From Micropterix aruncella (lineage: Eukaryota > Arthropoda > Insecta > Lepidoptera > Micropterigidae), in the NCBI GenBank assembly GCA_944548615.1, contig OX155971.1, positions 23,828,782-23,892,781 of the forward strand: a stretch of DNA of 64,000 nucleotides, written 5' to 3'. Below are positions 41,368-51,849 of the stretch, one piece after another. The notes below the pieces were generated by a model. The model did no database searches and was not told where the DNA came from. It saw only the letters and a list, made by a program, of their open reading frames with translations. Numbering within the stretch: position 1 is the first letter of the stretch; each line of letters opens with the position of its first letter. Made by a program: the position numbers and the translations under genes.

Positions 41368-41745
41368 TCATAATTATTTTGTCATGAAAATCCCAGCTAG
41401 CAGTCGGAGGTGTGAGACTATAAGTGAAGTATATTATCAGCAAAGGGCGCATTAATCATTGGAGAGCGAACAATATCAGGTTTTAGTTTAAGTTAGTCGA
41501 CCCCACCTCCATTGAGTAATAATAACTACAAGTAAGAGAGAATTGTAGTATCAGGATGTTGGTCATATGTGTTAATATTAAAGTTAAACGTTTCCTTAAA
41601 TATAATCTAAATACTAAAAGTATTACTGTAGGTAAGCCAGAGAAAGCAGGAAAATGAAAAATAATGGAAATGGATTTGGATGGTAGGAACAAAGTGATGT
41701 TTTAATCAAGCCGTGAAGGAGAACGCGAAGCGTCACCTGTAGGAG
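41368..41745. other. Unassigned stretch
   Basis: No gene supported. Confidence 0.4.
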
Positions 41746-41778
<33 letters not shown>

Positions 41779-42288
41779 CTCTTTATTCTTAAGAAAAGGC
41801 GAGCTTATTGCCTGCAGGCAATATTTTAGAGCTAACCTATACTATTGTAAGAACATTATTTGCGAGTAGACTACATAACTTAACCTATATAAAGAGTATG
41901 ACAAATAAAATAGAGGAGGATAGAAAGAAGTATATACTTTACTCTTTGTGGGCACAGATTTGCCACATCAAAATAATCTAACACCTATAAGGACGCTAAA
42001 GTTTTAAAAGGAGGGGAATGGGAGGGGGAAGGGAATTTATCTGGAGGATTTCAATTGCTCTCTGAGTCTGTTTTTAAAAGTTGTTATGCTTGGCGCGGTT
42101 CTCACATTTTTCGGCAAAGCATTCCAAAGACGGGCTCCATGCACGGTGAAAGAGAATGAGAAGAAGTCACTGCTGTGACTAGGGATAGAGAGTAGCAGGT
42201 TGTTTTTTGATCTCAGAGGGCGTTCATGAGCCGATAGTGCAGTAAATCTGCCGGTAAGAGATAGACGAACGGTCAGCGTAAATTGTTA
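41746..42288 (-). pseudogene. CR1/Jockey-like LINE 3' end with (TTA)n tail
   Basis: On the minus strand an open stretch from about 42282 to the stop at 42037 reads LTVRLSLTGRFTALSAHERP, LRSKNNLLLSIPSHSSDFFS and FTVHGARLWNALPKNVRTAP, ending TTFKNRLREQLKSSR. RSKxNLLxSIPSH, then FTVxxxRLWNxLP and FKxRL form the terminal signature of CR1/Jockey ORF2. A 290-bp 3' UTR contains GCGAGCTTATTGCCTGCAGG and ends in (TTA)n at 41746-41775. No polymerase domain is present. The upstream side is interrupted by a MITE at 42289. The open frame without stops over 80 codons suggests modest age. Confidence 0.78.
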
Positions 42289-42516
42289 CCCTAGAATGAT
42301 CGGCGACCAGCTCGGGAAACCTAGGCAAAATGTATAATAATTTATATCTACACACACATTTACATTTACATAGAGCGGGGTTTACTATAGAGCTATACTA
42401 TTACTATAGAGCGGATTACTATAGAGCGGCGCACATTTACATTTATATTTACATTTATATAAATTTATATACATTTTGCCGTAGGTAACCCGAGCTGGTC
42501 GCCTCACATTCTAGGG
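42289..42516. mobile_element. MITE with about 50-bp inverted repeats
   Basis: The left arm CCCTAGAATGATCGGCGACC, then AGCTCGGGAAACCTA and GGCAAAATGTATA, faces its reverse complement ending ATTCTAGGGG at 42516, with about 85% identity. The 228-bp length and lack of coding sequence fit a MITE. The centre has repeated TATAGAGCGG and TTACATTTA words. No target duplication could be fixed. Confidence 0.75.
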
Positions 42517-42548
42517 GAGTCTTGAAGCCTAAAGGCTTCAAGACTCCC
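42515..42548. repeat. Perfect 16-bp-arm hairpin
   Basis: GGGAGTCTTGAAGCCT and its exact reverse complement are separated by AA. It begins at the right end of the MITE. It could be a rho-independent-like fold but has no known role in eukaryotes. Confidence 0.85.
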
Positions 42549-42639
42549 GTACAAGCCATATTGAAGACAATGACTCAAATGATGACCATGAGATGACAGC
42601 AAGCTGAAGTGGTCGTTGCTTGATGTTTGTTTTATTTTG

Positions 42640-43429
42640 TTTAAAAAATTTTATTGCATACATAATAGACTACAACATGGTAAATCTATTACCAAGTGGC
42701 AATAATTTAGGACCATGCCGCCAGGGTTATTACGACTAAATAGTCAACTTGACGCATTAATATATAATAAGTGTAATTTGTGTGATGTAGTAGTCATGAT
42801 AAATTTGTAAACTTAAAAAATAAACATAATGAAGAAAATAAAACAGAAATTAATAACAAAATATGTCAACTCAATATCGAAGGGACGAATCGGATATAAG
42901 GACAATCTAGAAGATGGATGAATGAGGGGGTGGGGTGTGGGGGAGGGGGGGGGGGGGGGGGTTAACGTATGTTAAGTAAATGTCTCCTAATAGATTTTAA
43001 AACCTGGGCAGGTTCTTAATTTGACTCAAAGACACAGAGTTCCATATTCGGGCCGCCTGCACTGCAAATGACTTGGACTTGAAAGTTGATGAATGCTGAG
43101 ATATAGTCTGTAAAACGTTTTCTTGCGAGAGATAATGACATACCGTGGGGATAAAAGCGGAGGATAGAGATTATTATAAATAAATAAATAAATAAATTCC
43201 GATACCGTCTAATGGGCAGCCAATCCTTTTGCATACGAAAGGTCGATATGTGATCAAACATTTTCAGCGAGTAAACACAGCAAATACACGCCTTTTGAAT
43301 ACTTTGTAGTTTATTGGGTAGCTCCTCATTCGCGTTTAGGTAAGCCACATCAGCGTTGTAAATCATTATTGGTAAATGAAAAGATGGTGCTTTTTGGCGT
43401 TTAATGCAAAGAGGTATGACATTCTGCAA
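42640..43429 (-). pseudogene. CR1/Jockey-like reverse transcriptase C-terminus
   Basis: Minus-strand reading gives LPIMIYNADVAYLNANEELP, NKLQSIQKACICCVYSLKMF, DHISTFRMQKDWLPIRRYRN, then a (TAAA)n-derived run at 43187-43200 that replaces part of the protein, then LARKRFTDYISAFINFQVQV and a stop near 43016. PxLxYxxxVW.., KLQxIQKxCIRxxY and the RLxxLPIxxRRxxx block are typical of the region after the polymerase in CR1/Jockey LINEs. The 3' UTR runs to about 42640 and includes a poly(G) run at 42942-42961 (poly(C) on the sense strand). Polymerase motifs are missing and frames are broken, so the copy is dead. Confidence 0.72.
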
Positions 43430-43644
43430 TCGTTTAAAATAATGAAAATGGCAAAATCTTGATGCTGTTACTGTTAATCACATATAGAAAACCTTAAGAC
43501 TTTGGATTGGTTTGAGGGGGCCGTTGATCTCAAATGAAGGCCTTGAAATAACAGCAAGCTGAAGTACTCGTTGAGGTATGATGATTGCTGCATCTGCAAA
43601 ATAGGGCTGATAGATAGTATTTTACGTATATATGTATTTTATAG

Positions 43645-43880
43645 TTCTGGGAAGTGAACGGTGTTTGTTTCACCTTTTTAAAGATCTTGGTCTCTCCAGG
43701 AAAATAATCAACTCCTTTCTAGAAAAATTATCTAAAACCGCGATTTCTGCATCTCAAATTCTATGGCTTCGAAGGGGGAGTGAATGGGTGGCAAGGTGAA
43801 CGCTCACATGTGCCAAGACAGCTGTCCTAAACCTACCACAGCCGGTCGTTAGTCCGGAATCCACCGTTCACCTCCCAGAA
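43645..43880. mobile_element. 236-bp MITE-like element
   Basis: TTCTGGGAAGTGAACGGTG at 43645 is repeated inverted with one mismatch at 43862-43880. The interior is non-coding. A target duplication is not clear, so the superfamily is open. Confidence 0.6.
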
Positions 43881-44850
43881 GTGTAATAATTATATATGAT
43901 GGGCCCGATTTTTGGTCGGTGAATCCCATGGCAGCTCCGTTTGTATTTTATTTTTTATTTGTACGTATTTTAAGACATTGCAGCGAAGTGACAAGCCTAA
44001 TGCATGCTTAGTGTATACTAAAAACGACATACACGGGTGTACGCTTAGCATGCACATACATGATCATGACACACCAAGAAAATCCAACATAGCCCTCCCA
44101 AAAGTCAGTTTGACTATAATCTTAATGTCATTTGTGTATTTGGACTTGAAACTACCAAAGCCTAATAATCTTCCAAAGTAGTCAATACTTTAAACTCTTT
44201 GACAACTTTTCAAAGTAAATTCAATGCTTTGAATCCAAAATATTTAATTACTAGAATCAAGCAAAAATACATCTGGGAATCAATAACCATTAGTCAGATT
44301 TAAAAGTAGTCTTTCAAAAATTTAAATCAAATGCTATATACCTAAACACTATCGACGGTAGACGAGACGTAGACGAGACGGTGGCATAAGGTAGACGAGA
44401 CAGCCTCAAGAAAAAAATATCTTTCAAATAAAAAAAATTTTAATTATCTTTAATATACCTATATACTTATAATAAAAAAAATAATATCATCGTTCTAAGA
44501 TACTTCTATAACTCAGTATACGGGTAAAAATACAGGTAAAATTGTGAATAAGAAAGTATTCGAGACGAATTATTATTATGTTAAAACGTACGAGGTAAAA
44601 CTATAGAAATAGTTTGATAATATTTGATTATTCACATGTAAGTAAATTGCGCTTGGGTATCACTCATCCCACCTTGTATAGCTTCTTTCTATTAGTTCTT
44701 AAAAAAAAGAATTAATAGATTAAAAATAGAAAAAAAACCTATTAGATTGTATAGATAAATTATACTATACTATACTACACTATACTATATTTACTTAAAC
44801 ATAGTCATTATTATTTATTACATTAATTATTTATTATTTTATATAGGTAG
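43881..44850. other. AT-rich stretch without recognisable genes
   Basis: A local cluster of GTAGACGAGACG units lies at 44353-44402. One 89-codon frame at 43912 has no domain. Confidence 0.45.
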
Positions 44851-45420
44851 TTATTTCGTCCGGTGCATAGCCCGACGCGAACATCTCGCATTTGACTCTT
44901 ACCGTGATAGGCTACAGCATTTTAATATGCTGTCGCTTGAGGATCGACGAACTGCTGCGGATATGACTGCGCTACATGACATCGTCGATGGAACGCTGGA
45001 TAGCCTATACATAGTTTCGAGCATCGCTCTGAAGGTGCCGCAACGTAAAACCCGATCTATACAGTTATTGGAGCCCCCGAGACGACATTCTAACTAAGTA
45101 CACGCGTAATTCAATGCTTAACCGATTGCCACGTACGTATAATGATAAATTCACAGGGCTTGACATTTATAGGTAGTAGAAACAAAATCAGTTTCAAATC
45201 GGCAGTACGAACCGCCCTTGAAACTGCAGCGACAACTGTCAGTAATTATTGATTTGTAATATGTATGTATAAATATAATATAACTTATATATGTATTCCC
45301 ATTTACTTATTTTGAATTTATGTCGTATAAGTTTATATGTTTGAGGTTAACTCTACAACTTTTGCGATCATTTGATTAATAAATATTTATGGATGTATTG
45401 TATTTTTTGTTTCATAATTT
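44851..45420 (+). pseudogene. CR1/Jockey-like LINE C-terminal fragment
   Basis: Plus-strand reading with shifts gives RRTHL-type residues (CGTCCGGTGCATAGCCC at 44858), then a clean stretch LEDRRTAADMTALHDIVDGT, LDSLYIVSSIALKVPQRKTR and QLLEPPRRHSN, a stop, and after a shift NSMLNRLPRTYNDKFTGLDI. The latter is the end block of the ORF (RLPRxYN....DIF). A second, shorter piece of the same subfamily lies at 59171-59436. The 3' UTR extends to about 45420. The upstream polymerase is absent. The subfamily is distinct from those at 41746 and 42640. Confidence 0.7.
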
Positions 45421-45768
45421 AGTTAGTAAAATATTTTTCAAGTAATTTTGAACGGCGTAAGTTATAATCGGCATAAGAACATGTTTTTTTAAAGAATAAT
45501 GTATCTAATTATAAGTTCATGCTGTTACTTACCTAAATAAATAAATTTGAAAAAATCCTACTAACAACTGTAATAAAATATTAATTTGTTGATTTTATTT
45601 CTTTTCGTTTTCGGGGTATGTCAAACCCCACCTAGTATGGCATGTGAGATTTAGTCACCTTGTATACGGAGGGTTAAAGTAGCTTGTAGTGAATGAAGTA
45701 GATACTTTAGAGAAAATCTTAAATTCACGTAAGTCTCCCGGTTCGACTATCGACTTAAGCGCGGCGGT
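45421..45768. other. AT-rich stretch
   Basis: No gene or repeat supported. Confidence 0.4.
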
Positions 45769-46060
45769 GTTTATCCCCGCTCTCATGCGCGTATGTAGGT
45801 ACGCCTAAACTGGGTCACAGTAATAAATGTCATATAATCCATTTCGTCCGCGGCATTATCCGCGGAGCGCGCGCCGCCCTTTTTTGGCCCTCGAAGAAAT
45901 TTCCGAACGGGCGGAAGTTTGGGGCGAGTTTGGCGTTTGGACACATGGCGCTCATTCGCGACACGTCGCCCGACGCACGCCCCGCCCGACGTGCCAACAT
46001 CTGCCCGCACACTTTATAAAGTGACACGCACCCCCCAGGTTGCGAAGAGGGGGGGGGGGG
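45769..46060. other. GC-rich non-coding patch
   Basis: About 290 bp rich in CpG, with CGCGGAGCGCGCGCCGCCC and CGCCCGACGCACGCCCCGCC, stand out from AT-rich surroundings. Open frames in four registers reflect the lack of stops. It could be a remnant of a promoter or 5' UTR, but no adjoining gene is visible. Confidence 0.4.
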
Positions 46061-46124
46061 CTGCGGAAGGGCCAATATCCACACTTATCACACGCTGGAA
46101 TATAATAAGTTGATAGTAAAAACA

Positions 46125-46830
46125 CATTTTTATAAACAGGCTTTTATTAGAATGCTCTGTCTCGAGCAAGCCCTGGGCGCAGAAGCCATGTCATAGTGGA
46201 CCGATAGAACGGGCTATCATAATTGAATGCTATACAGATTTTCTTGTTTGTGCTGTTGACCATTGAGGAGTCTCCTCGCTGAAAGCCAACCCTGGAAGCA
46301 GCAGCCCTATTGCGATGAAACTTAGAACGGGCTATAATAATTGAATGCATATACTAAATTTTGCTTCTGTTCTGTCGAACGTTGGGGAGTCCCCTCGTTG
46401 GAAGCCCACCCTGGGTGCAGCAGCCCTGTCGCTGTGAAACTTAAAACAGGCTATCATAATTGAATGCGTATACAAAATTTCGTGTATGTGCTGTTGACCG
46501 TCAAGGAGTACACTCGTCGGGAGCCAACCCTGGGTGCAGCAGCCATGCCATAGTGAAATTTAAAACGGGCTATCGTAATTCAATGCGTATACAAAATTGT
46601 GTCTTTATGCTCTTGACTGTGGAAAAGTTGCCTCGTCGGGAGCTGATTCTGGGTATAGAATCAGGCCATATTCACAATAAAAATGCGTCGTCGTTGGAAC
46701 TGAACCAACATATATAATTTCCATTTTATAGGATAAGAGGAAGTGGTTTTGATTCAGTTTGCAAGATTTGATCTAAACAATCATATATACGAGTCCTAAC
46801 AAACATTGCAACGTAAATAAAAAACCTTGT
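46125..46830 (-). repeat. Dispersed repeat family B, copy 3
   Basis: An inverted copy: TTATAAACAGGCTTTTATTA at one edge, then tandem units with GAGTCCCCTCGTTGG, AGCCAACCCTGG and GCTATCATAATTGAATGC, and a leader GCAAGATTTGATCTAAACAA at the far edge. Orientation is opposite to copies 1 and 2. Confidence 0.78.
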
Positions 46831-46839
46831 AAAAAATCT

Positions 46840-47480
46840 ACTGTAGATTCTGCGGTGGGTGGATCATAGCCTACCTGGATTAAATTCCCGTCCCATTTAC
46901 TTGCATTTTCTAAGAAGCGGGGGTAGATGTTGACCTGGCGTCACATACCTTAGAAACAATCAGTTTTTGAGCCCTATCCCCTGGCAAAGTGAGGCTCGGT
47001 CCATTACAAATTAGAAATTAAATTACCGCTAGCGTCAGGTGAGCCACGCAAGCGACCTCGAATCCGCGACGAGACAGGGGGATGAAGAAATCCGTCCAAA
47101 TATGATAAACAAGGGGGCGAGGAAGCCCACTGGATGAGTGCATTTCAGTGCCTTGTAAGGCGACGGACTCTTACGTCCTGTAGGCGTAGTTTGACTATTG
47201 CATTGTATTGTCATCTTAGTCTTTGCGTTCACCACCTGGGAGATCAACAAACAGTCAATAAAACTCTCTGGCTAGCGAACTGTTTCGTGAAGCTTGGGTC
47301 ATAAGATCCACTGTATTATCGGATCGGTACAACTCACGATTCAACTCCTATTCAGAAGCCTCCTCGTGTAGAAGGCTAACCCTGGTAGGAATCTGGCGTC
47401 TCAAGCCCCATGGCTGGGGTCTTGAGACGCCAGACGCCCATCGTTTTTCCCTGGGGGATTGCCTCCCGGGGCTACTGGAA
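46840..47480 (-). repeat. Family A-related fragment
   Basis: On the minus strand it shares GTCGCTTGCGTGGCTCAC and, on the plus strand, TTCTAAGAAGCGGGGGTAGA and TGTTGACCTGGCGTCA with the fragment at 23640-23690. No end is preserved. Confidence 0.5.
47393..47433. repeat. Long hairpin
   Basis: CTGGCGTCTCAAGCCCCA pairs with TGGGGTCTTGAGACGCCAG across about 4 bp, with one bulged base. It lies about 80 bp downstream of the Penelope-like coding end and may belong to that element's 3' region. Confidence 0.75.
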
Positions 47481-47510
47481 GGGTAGACTGAAAGAGCTGT
47501 CAATCCGTTG

Positions 47511-48933
47511 TTACGCGGGTAGGCCGCATACCGCTGCCGCCACTGCGTAAATTATAACGTTGGTGGGGGGCGGGCTCGACGAACGCGAATTTCGAAAATA
47601 CGTCGTCCATACAACACTCACTGTATCCTGTCTTAGGTCCTTGCGTTCGGCTTTTGGCGGTGAAAACCTTTTAAGAAGAGGGTTCCACGTAGAAGAGAGT
47701 TTGTAACCGTCGTCTCTATTGAAGTTCGGGGTTCTCCTTATTTTAATGGCTTCCCGGATCATGCAAGGAAAGTAGAATTGTTCTTTGGGTAGCACAATGG
47801 GATTTTGAAACTGCATCTAGTAGTTACTTCCGCTTTCCAATATATGTTCGCAGATCGCCGATTTTTCTCGCTGAGATGTGTTCTATCAATCGAGTTGCTA
47901 TGGGCCGTTTCGTTTGTCCAACGTAGGCTAAACCACAGCTGCATTCAACTTTAAACACACCCGGGGTTTACAGTGGTATTACATCCTTTACAGGCCTCAA
48001 AAATCTAGCTATATTTTGTGTTGGCTTAAAGATCGTTTTTATATCGAATTTATTTAGCATCTTACTTATTCGATCTGTCACGCCTTTGACGTATGGTAAA
48101 TATGCTCTTGATCTGCTCGGTTTCTGGGTTTCGTCTGTATTTGATTTGATTTGAGCGTGTCTCGTGATACTTTCTCCTCAAGACATCATTGACATGTTCC
48201 ATCTCGCGTCGCAAAGATAGCGTGCTAGATTCACGAGCGACGTTTGCATTGAGCGTAGAGAGTAGGAATGATGGTGTGAGCTTGCATGCAAATATCTGTC
48301 CGTATATGTGGGCTTTCGATATACCGTATGTCCGAGAGTATTGTTACTTCTCCTCGTCACGTTGACATCCAAAAATGGTATGGAGCCGTCCATATCTACT
48401 TCATAGGTGAATCTGATTTTTGGGTATATGGAGTTTAGATGACCCAGAAATTCTTTCACCGTTTCTATGTTGCCCCTCAGGATGCAGAAGGTATCGTCCA
48501 CGTAGCGAATCCAGAGATTGGGCCTTATTTTGGAGGTTTGTATGGCTAATTCCTCAAAATATTTCATGTATAGATCGCTGACAATCGGGGATATGGGACA
48601 TCCCATTGCTACTCCGTCGATTTGTTTATAATAATCGCCGCTCCATAGGAAGTAGCAGGATGTCAGGCAATGTTGAAGCCTGTCGGCGTAGCTAATAGTG
48701 GGGCCCTCGGACCTTCGTTTATCTCTCACCACCGTAAGACACTCCGAAATTGGCGAATTCGTAAATAGAGACTCAAAGTCAAAGCTTATCATTATTTTGA
48801 TTTTGGCCAGTTTTAAGCTTTTAATAATGCTTATGAAATGTCGCGAGTCTTTCATGTAAGACATCGTTTTGCCAGTAAGCGGTTGGAGGACAACAGCTAA
48901 GTGTTTCGACAAAGTTTTTAAAAGTTTCGACAA
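47511..48933 (-). pseudogene. Penelope-like element: reverse transcriptase plus GIY-YIG endonuclease
   Basis: Minus-strand order: LQPLTGKTMSYMKDSRHFIS; MISFDFESLFTNSPI (palm motif A, D in SFD); QIDGVAMGCPISPIVSDLYM (motif B); RPNLWIRYVDDTFCILRG (motif C, YVDD); SIPFLDVNVTRRSNN; GHTVYRKPTYTDRYLHASSH. After frameshifts come RSRAYLPYVKGVTDRISKML and KTIFKPTQNIARFLRPVKDV, an in-frame stop, then ECSCGLAYVGQTKRPIATRL (GIY-YIG domain) and ACMIREAIKIRR..NRDDGY. This RT-then-GIY-YIG arrangement defines Penelope-like elements. The RT part is open over 251 codons; the rest has shifts near 48190 and 47830 and a stop near 47970. The 5' end is cut near 48933, next to short CAAAGTTTCGA repeats. Confidence 0.93.
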
Positions 48934-50156
48934 AGTTTCGACAAAGAAATTACCAAATATTAATTAATATTATTCATAAGGAAACAGTAGACTTTATCTT
49001 AGTTTAAAATAAGCATTACTAGACGTTCCAATTTGTAAGATATAAAGTATTTCCTGCAGACATCGAAGAGCGACAACACACGCATTGTATTGAGTATTCA
49101 CATATGCTACCAGAACCGAACCATTGAAGAGGTTATAAAAATAACATAAACTAAAAGGGGAATATCGCTCCCTAAATGTTGCTTCAACAAAGAAGCTCAT
49201 TATATACGTAATATAAAAAGCAGCCATCTTGTACACATTTCGTCCAGTATCTTCTGTGAGGCAGTCGAGACTGCTCTCACCTGCTCATTTGCGCTTTTGA
49301 TTCACTTATAAAAATTGTAATAATTGTTCTTTTATTGAATATACGTTTAAAAAATATATTTTTTTACTAATCGCGAATAGCGAAACATAAACATCCATAT
49401 AATTTTATGTAAGTTGGTAGGTGTGATTGGTGCCATAGTGCATGGCCACACGTGTGTTATTGTTTGTTATCCACACAACGGGCTTTGTTAAATTGGCAAG
49501 CCAAACAGTGACCCGAATATAAACAAAAGTGCAAATTCCAATTGGCCACGTCCTAACAATCCCAGCCAAGTCGCCGGCATTTGTCGAATACAAAGAGTTC
49601 GCTAAGCACGTCATCGCAATCGATTCTACTATTACGACAAAAGGGAGAATTCCAAATTCTATCCAACTCAAAAGTAGTCACTGAGTGTGAGATTAGAATA
49701 TTAAACACGAAAGTGTTTTTTGCAAAATCAAAATTCATCTTAAAAATATATCACTTTGGAGTTGTCATCTACTACAGGCGAACCCGTAATCCCAGCATGT
49801 GTTTATACCTGTATCAATCTCTGCTGCTTTCCCTTTCGCGCTGATACACCTAACTAAAACGTTGTATCAATGTTGTGGACACGCCGGAAAAACGGACAGC
49901 GCCGTCGCCGTGTCTGTGGACAAGCTTCCATAATGATTCATACAACATAACGGAGATATGTACTGTACTCATAGTATTAACCGTAAATAGTATTACATAT
50001 AATTAGTCATAGTTTTATTATTATATTTTGTATTTGTTATATATAAACGCTGTTTGTTAACCAAATAAAATAAATAAAAAAAAACTGACGAGGCGAATTA
50101 ACCGTGGATTTTCACGGCGAAAAAAACATGTGTGGACAAGAGGGCTTAGGGATAAT
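48934..50156. other. Unassigned stretch with a family A 5' fragment
   Basis: GGAGTTGTCATCTACTACAG at 49756 followed by GGCGAACCCGTAA is the 5' end of family A cut after about 45 bp. AACCAAATAAAATAAATAAA near 50058-50080 looks like a retroelement tail. I see no gene. Confidence 0.5.
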
Positions 50157-51300
50157 GGTCAACCGTCTAGCTAAACTAACAAGCCTGCGAGAGTCCAACG
50201 CCTTACCGCGTAGCACCGCGTACTCCTTCTTTCCTGGTCACAGTTTCGAAATCGCTTGCGCAGCCTCTACCTGATGTTAGCGGTAATTCAGCTCGAATTT
50301 ATCGCAAACAATGAAGCCATCTGCCGTCTGTTCACCCGGATCGGTTTCAAGAGTAGCTGAGTTTTCAAGATTTCAAGAGTTCAACAACTAGAGTTGTCTA
50401 CTACAACGGGCGAGCCCGTCACCTCAGGAAGTTTTAACGATTAGTCGTTCTATCTCCCTGGAGTGAGCGCAGAAGACTTGGACAAAACAGTCCACTGTCA
50501 AGCTCCGCCACAAACCCGTAAGAGGCCAACGCCTTAACCGCGAGATAGCCAGGATACCCAGCGGGCTTACACTCACTTCCTTACTTCCAATTGCGATCAG
50601 ATTATTCCAGTCTCTCGATTGGTTACGAGTTCGAAGTCGCTTGCGCGGTCCTCTCCCCTACAAAGCGGTGAAACGGTGTAAACCGAATCTATCGCGGACC
50701 ACGGCATCCTTTGCCCGGCTGTTCACCCAGGATCGGGTAGCCGATAGTCGTTTCAAGAGCAGTCGCCGTAAGGTCCGCAACCATCCCCGCTCTATAGGAA
50801 ACAGTACTGCTTTCAGACTCCCCCGACTGTTAGTCAGAGTGCGCAATCGATTGGCTTATGCCGCACGGTGCGCAGACCGTCCATGATAAGGTTGATTCCT
50901 AGGGGAAACTAACCCTAGGGCCAGAGTCCTACCCAGGCTCGCACTTCATGCGTGGAGGCCATCGGATGGGTGTTGACCCGTGAGTGTGACCAACCCTGAA
51001 CAGAATGGGTCTTCGTGGCCAACTCAGCAAGGGCCCCTTAGCTCCCACAACCTCGAGAGTTCAACAACCACCCCCGCTTCTTAAGAAACGTGTAAGAATC
51101 ATTTCTAGAGCTCCCCGGTGAACAGTCGTTTGGCTGATGCCGCACAATGCACAACCCGCCCAGCAGCGCATGAACGTCATCATTTAGTGGATCTGGTCCA
51201 CCTGCCGTGACAGGTAAAAAGAGTGCTTTCCTTGTTCGATTCTCTTTGAGGAGGCTACCGGATGGGGATTTAACCATGAGTTGAGTAGACCCAAGAAATC
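50157..51300 (+). repeat. Older family A copy split by copy 3
   Basis: 50157-50388 and 51056-51300 align with the first and second halves of copy 4: CTGTTCACCCGGATCGG before the break, CCACCCCCGCTTCTTAAG and GATGCCGCACAATGCACA after it. The break is exactly the 13-bp duplication of copy 3. Confidence 0.7.
50389..51055 (+). mobile_element. Family A copy 3 with target duplication
   Basis: The copy runs from TAGAGTTGTCTACTACAACG to TTAGCTCCCACAACC and is flanked by AGAGTTCAACAAC at 50376-50388 and 51056-51068. Including one mismatch, the duplication may reach 16 bp. The variable long duplication fits LINE-type target-primed insertion. There is no poly(A) tail, and no protein is encoded. Confidence 0.82.
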
Positions 51301-51406
51301 GAGCCTATTAGTATTACCATGACATGGCTGCCGCCTTTATAAAAAAAATGTAGTAGATTTGAAAAAAAATAAAAAATTGTCTATTATTAAATCTGATTGG
51401 TGGCAC

Positions 51407-51675
51407 GGCCCGGTGGCATAGTGGTTAAGTCGCCTGATCTTACATTGTAAGGTCCCGGGTTCGATTCCCGGCTGGGTCACCATTTTCCGTTGGGATCAAA
51501 TTAACGGAATTGCATTTTCAATTCTGTCGATCGAATGCAATAACAAGACACACACTTACAGACATCTTACACGCACACATACATATAACACTTCATAGTA
51601 GGGTTGGTTGTAAGAGATTGTCATATCACAATAAACCCGCCCATTGTGACATTTTCACAATAAAGAGTACAAGAG
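51407..51675 (+). mobile_element. tRNA-derived SINE
   Basis: The 75-bp head (51407-51481) has an A box, TGGCATAGTGG at 51414, and a B box, GGTTCGATTCC at 51458. Its first 7 bases pair with the last 7 before ACC, allowing G-T pairs. The anticodon region does not fold normally: GATCTTAC-ATT-GTAAGGTC is an 8-bp stem with a 3-base loop, so this is not a working tRNA gene. The body ends with GGTTGTAAGAGATTG and AATAAACCCGCCCATTGTGA, a tail shared with 52384 and 61510, probably taken from a partner LINE. Transcription by RNA polymerase III from the internal boxes is inferred. Confidence 0.82.
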
Positions 51676-51849
51676 AAAGAGATTTCACTTTTACTCCCCG
51701 CTAACTAATGGTCTCACATAACCGCTCTTTGTTTAACCTGCTAGACGGAAAGAAATAGCGCATGTCGACGAAATCTGTTGTCGACTCTCAAAATCAATTA
51801 CATATATATTTTGTTTTTTTTAATTCCTTTGTGATCCTGCAATCTGCCC
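51676..51849. other. Unassigned spacer
   Basis: AT-rich, no feature. Confidence 0.35.

Noticed and set aside
45783..46113. Overlapping open frames of 64-84 codons in four registers
   Set aside because: The lack of stops reflects high GC; there is no homology, and no splice or start context.
51407..51481. Possible functional tRNA gene
   Set aside because: The anticodon arm cannot form a 7-base loop and the sequence continues into a SINE body.
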